A DNA stretch of 64,000 nucleotides from NCBI GenBank assembly GCA_036675425.1, contig JAKFFB010000313.1:11030-75029 (forward strand). Reading direction: 5' to 3'. Shown here one piece after another: positions 16,055 through 24,317 of the stretch. The notes beneath the pieces are model-generated. The model worked only from the letters and a program-made list of their open reading frames with translations, was not told the origin of the DNA and ran no database searches. This DNA comes from SCTD01 sp036675425. GTDB lineage: Bacteria; Actinomycetota; Actinomycetes; Mycobacteriales; SCTD01. Position numbers and translations under genes: made by a program. How positions within the stretch are numbered: position 1 is the first letter of the stretch; each line of letters begins with the position of its first letter.

Positions 16055-17244
16055 CCCGCGGTCAGCACCTCGTCGACCAGGTCGAGCAGCACCCGCGTCT
16101 GCTGCTCCCAGTCCGGGACGTGACGGGAGTGCGGCCAGGTCGCCAAGCCCAGCAGGACCGCGGCGGTGCTGGCGGCCAGCTCGCGGGGGTCGTGCAGCGG
16201 GCTCACCGCGCGGGTGACCTCCGGGAGCCAGCGGCCTGCCGCGCTCCGGCCGATGTCGAGCGTGCGCAGCACGCGCAGGTGCGCGAGCAGGTTGCCGGCG
16301 TCGTCCGCGGGCTGCCCGGTGCCCGCACCGTCCACGTCCACGACGCCCAGGACGCCGTCGTCCTGGACGAGGAGCTGCCCGTCGTAGAAGTCCCCGTGGA
16401 CACCTCCCGGCGTGCGCGGGCCGTCGGCGATCCGGGCGAGCTGTGCGTCGATCCGGTGACGTTCGTCCGGCAGCACCGCCTGCAGCAGGGCGCCGTGGCC
16501 CCGGGCGTGCCGACGCGTGTCGCGCGCCGGCAGAGCGAGCTCCAGGCTCGCGAAGGCCCGCAGCACGGCCGCAACCGCCTCTCCCGGCGGCAGGGCGTGC
16601 TCGTCGGCGAGCAGCAGCGAGCGCAGCGGGGTGCCGGACACCGGCGACAGCACCAGCAGGCCGAGGGCGGCATCGACCGCGAGCGCCTTCGGCACCGGGA
16701 TCCCCGCCTCCCGGCAGGCGTCGTGCCGCATCCGGAGGTCCGCCACCGCCGCCGGGCGAACGCACTTGAGGAACAGCCGCACCGACGGAGTGCGCACCTC
16801 GACGACGGCACGACGTCGAGGTCGTACGGAGAGCAGGGTCAGCGTCACGTCGTCCGGCGGCAGACCGAGGGCGGTGAGCAGCCCCGCCACGGCGTCGGCA
16901 TCCAGCGCGGAGCGGAGTCCCACCAGGTCCGGGTCGTCGCGCACCCGCCAGGCGGCCACCGGGCCGGCCGGGCCGTCCAGGACCAGCGCGCCCGGGGCGG
17001 GCGCCCCACCGGCCGCCACCACCCAGCCCTCGCGCACCGGCTCCCCGTTGCGGCGGACCGTGGCGGCGAAGCGGACGACCGCGTCGTGCCCCGGGCGATA
17101 GGTGACGTCCTCACGCGCGGCGCTCACGAGCTCCGCACCATCGACCGCCACCAGCGGTGCGAGCAGCTCGGACGGCTCGGCTGCGGTGAGCGCGGCGTAG
17201 GCGGCGGCCAGCCGGTCGTCCCGTCGCTGCTCGTCCTCGCCCAT
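16051..17244 (-). CDS. aminoglycoside phosphotransferase-fold kinase-like protein
   Basis: Protein of 397 residues whose C-terminal two thirds match the APH/choline kinase fold: VRLFLKCVRPAAVADLR for the nucleotide lysine, VHGDFYDGQLLV for the catalytic loop (HGD) and GVVDVDGAGTGQPADD for the metal-binding segment. The N-terminal 140 residues are a less clear domain. It could phosphorylate a sugar, an aminoglycoside-like compound or a metabolite. Nothing nearby indicates resistance. It converges on the exonuclease gene with a shared CTAG. Confidence 0.8.
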   Translation of the reverse strand: MGEDEQRRDDRLAAAYAALTAAEPSELLAPLVAVDGAELVSAAREDVTYRPGHDAVVRFAATVRRNGEPVREGWVVAAGGAPAPGALVLDGPAGPVAAWRVRDDPDLVGLRSALDADAVAGLLTALGLPPDDVTLTLLSVRPRRRAVVEVRTPSVRLFLKCVRPAAVADLRMRHDACREAGIPVPKALAVDAALGLLVLSPVSGTPLRSLLLADEHALPPGEAVAAVLRAFASLELALPARDTRRHARGHGALLQAVLPDERHRIDAQLARIADGPRTPGGVHGDFYDGQLLVQDDGVLGVVDVDGAGTGQPADDAGNLLAHLRVLRTLDIGRSAAGRWLPEVTRAVSPLHDPRELAASTAAVLLGLATWPHSRHVPDWEQQTRVLLDLVDEVLTAG

Positions 17245-17268
17245 GTCCGGCAGTCTCCGCTACAGCGC

Positions 17269-17304
17269 ACCGCCGTCCCGCGGGCGAGCCTGCGGGACGG
17301 CGGT
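17269..17304 (-). terminator. hairpin downstream of the secreted Ala/Pro protein gene
   Basis: 13-bp perfect GC-rich stem ACCGCCGTCCCGC / GCGGGACGGCGGT with a 10-base loop, just after the stop codon at 17316. It has no T-run, as is common in high-GC actinobacteria. Confidence 0.7.
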
Positions 17305-17315
17305 ACGAGGGTCGA

Positions 17316-17786
17316 TCAGGGGGTCTGCGGCGTCTCCGGGCTGGGCGGGGTGTCCACGGCTGCGGGACCGGCCTCCTCCTCGTCCTGCGGCGTCACCGGG
17401 CTGGGCGGCGAGGCCGGACTGGCCGGGGTGTCCACCGACGCAGCGCTCGGGGCCGAGGCAGCGCTGGTCGCAGAGGCGGCACTGGCCGCGGACGCCTGCG
17501 AGACGGCCGACTGCGCCGACGGCGTGTCCACGGCGGCGGTCGACACGGGGGCAGCTGGCGTCGTCGGCGAGTCGGGCGCCGTCACCGTCGCGTCGCCGCG
17601 GTCCTCGGCAGAGGTGACCAGCGCCTTGTCCTCGTCGCTCAGCGGCGAGACGGCCGGGGTCGCCGGAGCCGGTGAGGCGGGCCGGTCGTCATCGGCCAGC
17701 GCGACGCCGCCGAGGGCGGCGGCAGCGATGACGCCGGACGAGGCGGCGGCGGCGATGACCTTCCAGCTGCGGGGTGTCGAGTTCAC
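17316..17786 (-). CDS. secreted low-complexity Ala/Ser/Thr/Pro-rich protein
   Basis: Exported protein of 156 residues with a signal sequence (VIAAAASSGVIAAAALGGVALA). The mature part is almost entirely Ala, Ser, Pro, Thr and acidic residues, with loose repeats such as SAASATSAASAPSAASV and AVDTPPSPETPQTP. No catalytic domain is seen. It is likely disordered, and a cell-surface or shed protein is plausible. GTG at 17786 has GGAGGAA well placed upstream. Its upstream region carries the GGTAGGGC element shared with other secreted genes in the window. Confidence 0.7.
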   Translation of the reverse strand: MNSTPRSWKVIAAAASSGVIAAAALGGVALADDDRPASPAPATPAVSPLSDEDKALVTSAEDRGDATVTAPDSPTTPAAPVSTAAVDTPSAQSAVSQASAASAASATSAASAPSAASVDTPASPASPPSPVTPQDEEEAGPAAVDTPPSPETPQTP

Positions 17787-17913
17787 GGGTTCCTCCAGAG
17801 GGGTTGGACGAGCTGCTGCGGTTATCGCCCTACCCCCGACAAGGGTTACGCGACCCCTCTCTGCTTCGACGCCTGGGATGGCCCGACTTGACCATGCGGA
17901 GCAGGCAGACGGC

Positions 17914-18996
17914 TCAGTGGCTGCTCGGCAGGCTCGCCCGCGCGGCGTCCGGGGCCACCCCGCACGCCTCCAGCAGGTCCACCACGGCCGAGCGCAGCTG
18001 GCCGACGACGACGCTCGCCGACAGCCCGCCGCCCAGTCGGCTCGGGTCGAGCAGCTGCGCCACCTCGAGCAGCCCTCTCACGGCTTCGGCCTGCCCGCTG
18101 CCCACCTGCACAGCCATGCCGTCGAGCACCGAAGCCAGCTGCTCGAGCAGTCCGGCGAGCGGCGGGGGCAGCGGGTCGTCGCTGCCGATCGCGAAGAGCA
18201 CCCGGCGCACGAGCACGCGCAGGTTGCGGACGGCCCGGTCGACGCCGGCGGCGAGCGCGCTCTGCGCCTCCCAGACGTGCGCGGTGTCGCGTCGCAGGGG
18301 TGACAGCCGGGTGATGTCCCGCCCGGTGCCCAGGGCCTCGGTCCAGGCGGTCAACCCTGGCTGCGTCGCCCGGGCGCTCGCCAGCGCGAAGGCGGCGGTG
18401 GCGGTGTCCCGCTCGCGCACCGCCGCGGCGCACTCGCGCAGGGACGCCGCCACGTCGTGCAGCACCTGACGACCTGCCCGGTGCGCGGGGCGCCAGGGCG
18501 CTGCCGGCAGCAGCGCCGCCACGGCGAGCGCCGTCGCACCGCCGACCATCGCGTCCTCCCACCGGGCGACATCACCGCCGGGCACCCGCGGCAGCGCAAC
18601 GACGAAGACCGCCTGCAGCCCGGCCTGCGCGGTGACGAGCGCGCCTCCGTCGAGCACGAGCGCGAGCACCAGGGCGATGCCGACGACGACGCCGATCTGC
18701 CACGCCCCGGTGCCGATCCGGTCGACCAGGGCGTCCCCGACGGCGACCCCCACCGTGACGCCGACGGCCAGCTCGGCCACCCGACGCAGCCGCTGCGCCG
18801 CCCGTACGCCCAGGCAGACCACCGCAGCGACGCAGGCGAAGAACGGCCGGTCGTGCCCGAGCACGGAGGACGCCAGCGCCCACGCGACCGCAGCGCCGAT
18901 CGAGCACTGCACGACCGGCCAGGCGCCGGCGCGGAGCCGCGCCGCCGACGCGTCGACCTTGCGTCGCGTCGCGTCGCGCAGGCTCGACCGGGGCAC
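17914..18996 (-). CDS. FUSC / aromatic acid exporter family membrane protein
   Basis: Membrane protein of 360 residues. The N-terminal half holds about six hydrophobic helices (VVQCSIGAAVAWALASSV, FFACVAAVVCLGV, VAELAVGVTVGVAVGDALV, QIGVVVGIALVLALVL and further), with the FUSC-typical GVTVGVAVGDALV segment. The C-terminal half is a soluble helical domain. Such proteins are half-size relatives of fusaric-acid and aromatic-acid exporters. No partner exporter subunit is nearby. GTG at 18996 has CAGGCT 6 bases upstream. Confidence 0.82.
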   Translation of the reverse strand: MPRSSLRDATRRKVDASAARLRAGAWPVVQCSIGAAVAWALASSVLGHDRPFFACVAAVVCLGVRAAQRLRRVAELAVGVTVGVAVGDALVDRIGTGAWQIGVVVGIALVLALVLDGGALVTAQAGLQAVFVVALPRVPGGDVARWEDAMVGGATALAVAALLPAAPWRPAHRAGRQVLHDVAASLRECAAAVRERDTATAAFALASARATQPGLTAWTEALGTGRDITRLSPLRRDTAHVWEAQSALAAGVDRAVRNLRVLVRRVLFAIGSDDPLPPPLAGLLEQLASVLDGMAVQVGSGQAEAVRGLLEVAQLLDPSRLGGGLSASVVVGQLRSAVVDLLEACGVAPDAARASLPSSH

Positions 18997-19034
18997 GTGC
19001 GCAGCCTGTCAGAGGTCTTGGCAGGATGAGCCCC

Positions 19035-20438
19035 ATGGCTGATCAGACGCAGGAGTGGCGGATCGAGCACGACACCATGGGCGAGGTGCGGGTCCCGAAG
19101 GACGCGAAGTACCGCAGCCAGACCCAGCGGGCGGTCGAGAACTTCCCCGTCAGCGGCCAGCGGCTCGAGCGCGCGCACATCGAGGCGCTCGCGCGCATCA
19201 AGGCCGCCGCCGCGAAGGTGAACGCCGAGCTCGGCGTGCTCGACAAGGACATGGCGCAGGCCATCCAGGACGCCGCCGCCGAGGTGGCCAACGGTGACCA
19301 CGACGACCACTTCCCGGTCGACGTCTTCCAGACCGGCTCCGGCACGAGCAGCAACATGAACACCAACGAGGTGCTCGCCACCCTCGCGACCGACAAGCTC
19401 GGCAGCCCGGTCCACCCCAACGACCACGTCAACGCCAGCCAGTCCAGCAACGACGTCTTCCCGAGCAGCATCCACATCGCGGCGACCTCAGCCGTGGTCA
19501 ACGACCTCGTACCCGCGCTCGAGCACCTCGCCGCCTCCCTCGAGCGCAAGCGCGACGAGTTCGCGACGGTGGTGAAGTCCGGCCGCACCCACCTCATGGA
19601 CGCCACCCCGGTGACGCTGGGGCAGGAGTTCGGCGGGTACGCCGCTCAGGTCCGGTACGGCGTCGACCGCCTGCAGGCGGCTCTCCCGCGGCTGGCCGAG
19701 CTTCCCCTCGGCGGTACGGCGGTCGGCACCGGCATCAACACCCCGCCCGGCTTCAGCGCCGCCGTCATCGAGGAGGTCGCCCGCGCGACCGGGCTGCCGC
19801 TGACCGAGGCGCGCGACCACTTCGAGGCGCAGGGCGCCCGGGACGGCCTGGTCGAGGCGAGCGGTCAGCTCAAGACCATCGCCGTCGGCCTCAACAAGAT
19901 CTGCAACGACCTGCGCTGGATGGGCTCCGGCCCGCGCGCCGGCCTCGGCGAGATCCAGCTGCCGGACCTGCAGCCCGGGTCATCGATCATGCCCGGCAAG
20001 GTCAACCCGGTCATCCCCGAGGCGACCCACATGGTCTGCGCCCAGGTCATCGGCAACGACGCCGCGATCACGTTCGCGGGCGCGGCCGGCAACTTCGAGC
20101 TCAACGTGATGCTGCCCGTGATGGCGCGCAACCTGCTCGAGTCGATCCGCCTGCTGGCCAACATCTCTCGATTGCTCGCCGACCGGACCGTCGACGGCAT
20201 CGTCGCGGACGAGGAGCGCTGCCGCGAGCTCGCGGAGAGCTCCCCGAGCATCGTCACGCCACTGAACAAGTACATCGGCTACGAGAACGCCGCGAAGGTC
20301 GCAAAGACGGCGCTGAAGGAGAAGAAGACGATCCGCCAGGTCGTCCTCGACAGCGGGTTCGTCACCGACGGCATGCTCACCGAGCAGCAGCTCGACGAGG
20401 CGCTCGACGTGCTGAGCATGACCAAGCCCGGCCTGTAG
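19035..20438 (+). CDS. fumC: class II fumarate hydratase
   Basis: TCA-cycle enzyme interconverting fumarate and malate, 467 residues. The superfamily signature GSSIMPGKVNPV, together with SGRTHLMDATPVTLGQE and QTGSGTSSNMNTNEV, supports the fumarase class II assignment over aspartase. ATG at 19035 is chosen because CAGGAT lies 7 bases upstream. An ATG three codons earlier is the alternative. A strong hairpin follows the stop. The neighbourhood (phoH, prenyl synthase, glpX) is the conserved actinobacterial one. Confidence 0.96.
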   Translation: MADQTQEWRIEHDTMGEVRVPKDAKYRSQTQRAVENFPVSGQRLERAHIEALARIKAAAAKVNAELGVLDKDMAQAIQDAAAEVANGDHDDHFPVDVFQTGSGTSSNMNTNEVLATLATDKLGSPVHPNDHVNASQSSNDVFPSSIHIAATSAVVNDLVPALEHLAASLERKRDEFATVVKSGRTHLMDATPVTLGQEFGGYAAQVRYGVDRLQAALPRLAELPLGGTAVGTGINTPPGFSAAVIEEVARATGLPLTEARDHFEAQGARDGLVEASGQLKTIAVGLNKICNDLRWMGSGPRAGLGEIQLPDLQPGSSIMPGKVNPVIPEATHMVCAQVIGNDAAITFAGAAGNFELNVMLPVMARNLLESIRLLANISRLLADRTVDGIVADEERCRELAESSPSIVTPLNKYIGYENAAKVAKTALKEKKTIRQVVLDSGFVTDGMLTEQQLDEALDVLSMTKPGL

Positions 20439-20450
20439 ACCCCGAACGCG

Positions 20451-20494
20451 CCGAGGGCCCGCGTCCCCACCCAGCAGGGGAAGCGGGCCCTCGG
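20451..20494. terminator. bidirectional terminator hairpin between fumC and the small peptide gene
   Basis: 12-bp perfect stem CCGAGGGCCCGC / GCGGGCCCTCGG plus an inner CCCC/GGGG. It lies between two convergent genes and can serve both. Confidence 0.85.
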
Positions 20495-20516
20495 ACGTCT
20501 GGGCCGGTCGAGACGC

Positions 20517-20669
20517 CTAGGGCGTGTCGACGCAGTTGGTGCCGTTGGTCGGCAGAGCCGTGCCGTTGACGTTCACATCCGTGGTCAGGCAGACCTGACC
20601 GGCGGACGCGGGCGCGGCGAACGCGCCGAGCGCCAGGACGGCGACAGCGGCGAGGAGGATGCGCTTCAA
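20517..20669 (-). CDS. small secreted peptide of 50 aa
   Basis: TTG at 20669 starts a 50-residue product with an archetypal signal peptide (KRILLAAVAVLALGAFAAP, then ASA) and a mature part of about 27 residues containing two cysteines (C27 and C46) and an Asn/Thr-rich middle. AAGGAG precedes the TTG. No ATG or GTG alternative fits the signal peptide. It has the same plan as the 45-aa peptide at 639-776 and its upstream region shares the GTAGGGC element. Function unknown. Confidence 0.65.
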   Translation of the reverse strand: MKRILLAAVAVLALGAFAAPASAGQVCLTTDVNVNGTALPTNGTNCVDTP

Positions 20670-20780
20670 GGGGGTTCTCCTTCTCGTGGGGCGGCCCGTC
20701 GCCGCCCTACACCCCCTGCAACGGGCGACCTCCAGGAACCTCGCGCGCATCGCAGAACTTTTTTCGGGCACTCCCGAGAC

Positions 20781-21929
20781 ATGGTGCAGCCGCGCGTCCT
20801 GGTCGTCGTGCTGGCGGGCGGGGAGGGCGGCCGGCTCGAGCTCCTCACCGACGACCGGGCCAAGCCCGCCGTGCCGTACGCCGGTCACTACCGCCTCATC
20901 GACGTCGTGCTCTCCAACGCCCTGCACTCGGGGATCTCGGACGTCTGGGTCGTCGAGCAGACGCACCCGTTCTCCCTGCAGCGGCACCTCAGCAACGGCC
21001 GGCCGTGGGACCTGGACCGGACCACCGGCGGACTCCTGCTCCTGCACCCGCGGCAGGGCGACGACCCGCGCGCCGGCTTCCAGCAGGGCACGGCCGACGC
21101 CCTCTGGCGCTACGCCGAGCTGATCCGCGGGCACGGCCCGGACGCCCTGGTCGTGGTCTCCGCCGACGCGGTCTACCGGCTCGACTACAGCGACGTCGTA
21201 CGAGGACACCTCGACGCGGGTGCGACGGTCACGATGGTGACCACCCGGGTGGACCCCGACGACGCCGACCGCTACGGCGTGGTGCAGGTCGAGGGCGGGC
21301 GGATCACCGACTACGCCTACAAGCCCGATGAGCCCGCGAGCGACCTGGTCACCAACGAGGTCTTCGTGTTCGACCCCGGGCCGACCCTCGCCCTGCTCGA
21401 CGCGATCCCGCACGACGGCGACCTCGGCGACGAGCTGCTGCCGAGGCTGGTCGCGGAGGGGCGCGCCCGCGAGCACCGGCTCGACGGCTACTGGCGCGAC
21501 CTCGGCACCGTCGAGGCGTACTGGCAGGCCCACATGGACCTCGTCAGCGACGAGCCGCCCTTCGACCCGGGCCACCCCGACTGGCCCCTGCAGACGATGG
21601 GCGGCACCTCACCGGCGGCGATGGTGCGCCGGGAGGCCACCGTCGAGGACGCGCTGCTCTCCGGCGGCTGCGACGTCGCCGGGACCGTCCAGCGCTCGGT
21701 GCTGTCCCGCGGGGTGCTGGTGGAGGCGGGTGCCGAGGTGGTGGACAGCGTGCTGCTGGAGGACGTGGTCGTACGCTCCGGCGCTCGCGTCGTGCGCGCG
21801 GTCCTGGACCGCGGCGTCCACGTGGGCGTGGGGGTCACCGTCGGCGGTGACGGCGACATCACGCTCGTCGGCAACGGCCGGCGGGTGACCAGGGACCTCC
21901 CCGCCGGCGGCCGCCTCCCTCAAACCTGA
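20781..21929 (+). CDS. glucose-1-phosphate adenylyltransferase-like nucleotidyltransferase
   Basis: Protein of 382 residues close to GlgC, which makes ADP-glucose for glycogen. The N-terminal nucleotide-binding motif is VVVLAGGEGGRLELLTDDRA, followed by KPAVPYAGHYRLIDVVLSNA and QQGTADALWRYAEL. The C-terminal 90 residues form a left-handed beta-helix (VLVEAGAEVVDSVLLEDVVV). GGEGGRL instead of the usual GGxGxRL still keeps the glycine pattern. Whether it makes ADP-glucose or another NDP-sugar cannot be told. The stop TGA is immediately followed by palindrome H9. Confidence 0.85.
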   Translation: MVQPRVLVVVLAGGEGGRLELLTDDRAKPAVPYAGHYRLIDVVLSNALHSGISDVWVVEQTHPFSLQRHLSNGRPWDLDRTTGGLLLLHPRQGDDPRAGFQQGTADALWRYAELIRGHGPDALVVVSADAVYRLDYSDVVRGHLDAGATVTMVTTRVDPDDADRYGVVQVEGGRITDYAYKPDEPASDLVTNEVFVFDPGPTLALLDAIPHDGDLGDELLPRLVAEGRAREHRLDGYWRDLGTVEAYWQAHMDLVSDEPPFDPGHPDWPLQTMGGTSPAAMVRREATVEDALLSGGCDVAGTVQRSVLSRGVLVEAGAEVVDSVLLEDVVVRSGARVVRAVLDRGVHVGVGVTVGGDGDITLVGNGRRVTRDLPAGGRLPQT

Positions 21930-21976
21930 TGCGTCATGCAGCCCAGGCCTCGAGGTGCTCCTCTCAGCATGACGCA
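21930..21976. repeat. intergenic palindrome H9 (GCGTCATGC family), 47 bp
   Basis: TGCGTCATGC and its complement GCATGACGCA flank a 27-bp centre, directly after the glgC-like stop codon and 5 bases before the convergent phoH stop. The same end sequence recurs in H10 at 35372-35424. Confidence 0.7.
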
Positions 21977-21981
21977 AGGGG

Positions 21982-23262
21982 CTACAGGGGGAGGTCCTCG
22001 AGCATCTCGGTCACCAGAGCGGCGATCGGGGAGCGCTCGGACCGGGTCAGCGTCACGTGGGCGAACAGCGGGTGCCCCTTGAGCGTCTCGATGACCGAGG
22101 CGACACCGTCGTGCCGCCCGACGCGGAGGTTGTCCCGCTGGGCGACGTCATGGGTGAGCACGACGCGAGATCCCTGGCCCAGCCGGGAGAGAACCGTCAG
22201 CAGCACGCCGCGCTCGAGCGACTGCGCCTCGTCGACGATGACGAAGCTGTCGTGCAGCGACCGGCCGCGGATGTGGGTCAGCGGCAGCACCTCGAGCAGC
22301 CCGCGGTCGAGCACCTCCTCGACCACCTCGGGAGCGACCAGCGCGCCGAGGGTGTCGAAGACCGCCTGCGCCCAGGGGCTCATCTTCTCGGCGGAGTCGC
22401 CCGGGAGGTAGCCCAGCTCCTGGCCGCCTACGGCGTAGAGCGGCCGGAAGACGACGACCTTCTTGTGCGCCCGCCGCTCCAGCACCGACTCCAGCCCGGC
22501 GCACAGCGCCAGCGCCGACTTCCCCGTGCCGGCCCGCCCGCCGAGCGACACGATGCCGATCTCGGGGTCGAGCAGCAGGTCGATCGCGACGCGCTGCTCT
22601 GCGGAGCGGCCGTGCACCCCGAAGGCGTCGCGGTCGCCGCGCACCAGTCGCACCGACTTGTCCGGGGCGACCCGCCCCAGGCCGCTGCCGCGCTCGGACA
22701 GCAGCACCAGCCCGGTGTGCGTCGGCAGCTCGGCCGCCTCGGCGAGCGCCAGCGACCCCTCGGCGTAGAGCAGGTCGAGGTCGGTCCCGGGGATCTCCAG
22801 CTCGGCCATGCCGGTCCAGCCGCTGGAGACGGCGAGCTCGGCGCGGTACTCCTGCGCCGTCAGCCCGATCGACGCCGCCTTGACCCGGAGCGGCAGGTCC
22901 TTGCTGACCAGCACCACGTCACAGCCCTCGGCCGCGAGATTGGCTGCCACCGCGAGGATCCGGCTGTCGCCGTCGGTCCCGCGCAGGCCCGCCGGGAGGG
23001 CGGAGGTGTCGACGTGGTTGAGCTCCACGCGCATGGACCCCTGACCGACCGGGATCGGCTGGTCCAGTCGGCCGTGCTCCACGCGCAGGTCGTCCAGCAG
23101 CCGCAGCGCCTGCCGCGCGAACCAGCCCAGCTCCGGGTGGTCGCGCTTGCCCTCCAGCTCGCTGACCACGACCAGCGGCAGCACGACCTCGTGCTCCGCG
23201 AAGCGCCCGAGCGCCCCCGGGTCGGACAGCAGGACAGAGGTGTCGAGGACGAAGGTCTTCAC
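21982..23262 (-). CDS. PIN-PhoH fusion protein (PhoH2 type RNase/helicase)
   Basis: Protein of 426 residues with an N-terminal PIN ribonuclease domain (FVLDTSVLLSDPGALGRFAE, then VVVSELEGKR and DGDSRILAVA with the acidic residues) and a C-terminal PhoH ATPase domain (SLGGRAGTGKSALALCAGL for Walker A, FVIVDEAQSLERG for Walker B). This matches mycobacterial PhoH2, an RNA helicase/RNase. GTG at 23262 is preceded by GGGAG. The 200 bp upstream (23263-23462) are GC-rich and hold no further gene that I can see. Confidence 0.92.
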   Translation of the reverse strand: MKTFVLDTSVLLSDPGALGRFAEHEVVLPLVVVSELEGKRDHPELGWFARQALRLLDDLRVEHGRLDQPIPVGQGSMRVELNHVDTSALPAGLRGTDGDSRILAVAANLAAEGCDVVLVSKDLPLRVKAASIGLTAQEYRAELAVSSGWTGMAELEIPGTDLDLLYAEGSLALAEAAELPTHTGLVLLSERGSGLGRVAPDKSVRLVRGDRDAFGVHGRSAEQRVAIDLLLDPEIGIVSLGGRAGTGKSALALCAGLESVLERRAHKKVVVFRPLYAVGGQELGYLPGDSAEKMSPWAQAVFDTLGALVAPEVVEEVLDRGLLEVLPLTHIRGRSLHDSFVIVDEAQSLERGVLLTVLSRLGQGSRVVLTHDVAQRDNLRVGRHDGVASVIETLKGHPLFAHVTLTRSERSPIAALVTEMLEDLPL

Positions 23263-23462
23263 GAGGGACTCCCGGCGCGCCTGCCTGCTCGGACCGGGAC
23301 CGGGCCGCGAGGCCGGGCGCCGGCCCCTTCGCGTGCAGGTGCGCACATCGGGCCTCCCGTGCGGCCGACGGTCTGCCAGCCGCTGGGAAGGGACGGTAGG
23401 ACTCGCCCGACCCCGTGGGCCCGCGCCACGCCGTACGACGCAGGGTGACTGTCGGCGGAGTC

Positions 23463-24236
23463 CTACGTGCCGAAGCGGCGCTGCCGGGCGGCGTAGGCAC
23501 GCAGGGCACGCAGGAAGTCCACCCGGCGGAAGTCGGGCCAGTAGGCCTCGCAGAAGTAGAACTCGCTGTGCGCGCTCTGCCAGAGCAGGAAGCCGCCGAG
23601 CCGCTGCTCGCCGCTGGTACGGATGACCAGGTCGGGGTCGGGCTGCCCGCGGGTGTAGAGGTGCTCGGAGATGTGCTCGACGTCGAGCAGCTCCGCGACC
23701 TCCTCGAGCGACCGGCCCTCGGCGGCGTGCGCCTGCAGCATCGAGCGGACCGCGTCGGCGATCTCGCGCCGCCCGCCGTAGCCGACGGCGACGTTCACCG
23801 TGACGCCGGGCCGGCCCTCGGTGCCGGCGGTGGACTCCTTCAGCCGGCGGGCGGTCTCGTCGGGCAGCAGGTCGAGCGCACCCACCACCCGCAGCGTCCA
23901 GCGGTTCTGCGGGGCGGCCAGGTCGGCGACGACGCCCTCGATGATGCGCAGCAGCGGCTCGAGCTCGGACGCCGGACGGCTGAGGTTGTCGGTGGACAGC
24001 AGCCACAGCGTGACGAGCTCGACGCCGGCCTGGTCGCACCAGCGGAGCAGGTCGACGATCTTGTCGGCGCCGCGCTGGTGCCCCTCGGAGACGGTCCGCG
24101 CGCCGGCGGCACGAGCCCAGCGCCGGTTGCCGTCGAGGATGACCCCCACGTGCCGGGGCACGGCGGCGTGGGACCGCTCGAGCCCGCGTGCGAGCCGACG
24201 CTCGTACGCGGCGTAGACGACGTCCCGCAGACCCAC
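23463..24236 (-). CDS. uppS: Z-isoprenyl diphosphate synthase (UppS family)
   Basis: Cis-prenyltransferase adding isoprene units for polyprenyl phosphate carriers. The 257-residue protein has GVILDGNRRWARA for the catalytic Asp-Asn-Arg, LWLLSTDNLSRP, VAVGYGGRREI and the C-terminal RTSGEQRLGGFLLWQ with SEFYF. By position it matches the mycobacterial short-chain Z-FPP synthase Rv1086 (from memory), so the product may be shorter than undecaprenyl. TAGGGT lies 7 bases before the GTG start, suggesting a leaderless transcript. Confidence 0.93.
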   Translation of the reverse strand: MGLRDVVYAAYERRLARGLERSHAAVPRHVGVILDGNRRWARAAGARTVSEGHQRGADKIVDLLRWCDQAGVELVTLWLLSTDNLSRPASELEPLLRIIEGVVADLAAPQNRWTLRVVGALDLLPDETARRLKESTAGTEGRPGVTVNVAVGYGGRREIADAVRSMLQAHAAEGRSLEEVAELLDVEHISEHLYTRGQPDPDLVIRTSGEQRLGGFLLWQSAHSEFYFCEAYWPDFRRVDFLRALRAYAARQRRFGT

Positions 24237-24243
24237 GACGCAG

Positions 24244-24249
24244 ACCCTA
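24244..24249 (-). promoter_or_regulatory. candidate -10 box for leaderless uppS
   Basis: TAGGGT on the reverse strand, then 7 bases, then the GTG start of the prenyl synthase. Confidence 0.5.
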
Positions 24250-24268
24250 TCCCCGGCCCGGCGACGAC

Positions 24269-24304
24269 GGAGCCCGCCACGTCCGGCGGGACGTGGCGGG
24301 CTCC
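24269..24304 (-). terminator. terminator hairpin downstream of pckG
   Basis: 15-bp perfect stem GGAGCCCGCCACGTC / GACGTGGCGGGCTCC with a 6-base loop, 14 bases after the pckG stop codon. Confidence 0.85.
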
Positions 24305-24317
24305 GGCGTACGACGGA

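Noticed and set aside
18961..18980. Short tandem GCGTC repeat in the FUSC gene
   Set aside because: Three units within coding sequence for Arg/Asp/Ala; ordinary codon repetition.
23263..24039. N-terminal extension of the PhoH frame
   Set aside because: The extra residues overlap uppS in another frame and resemble no protein. The PIN domain begins exactly at the GTG at 23262.
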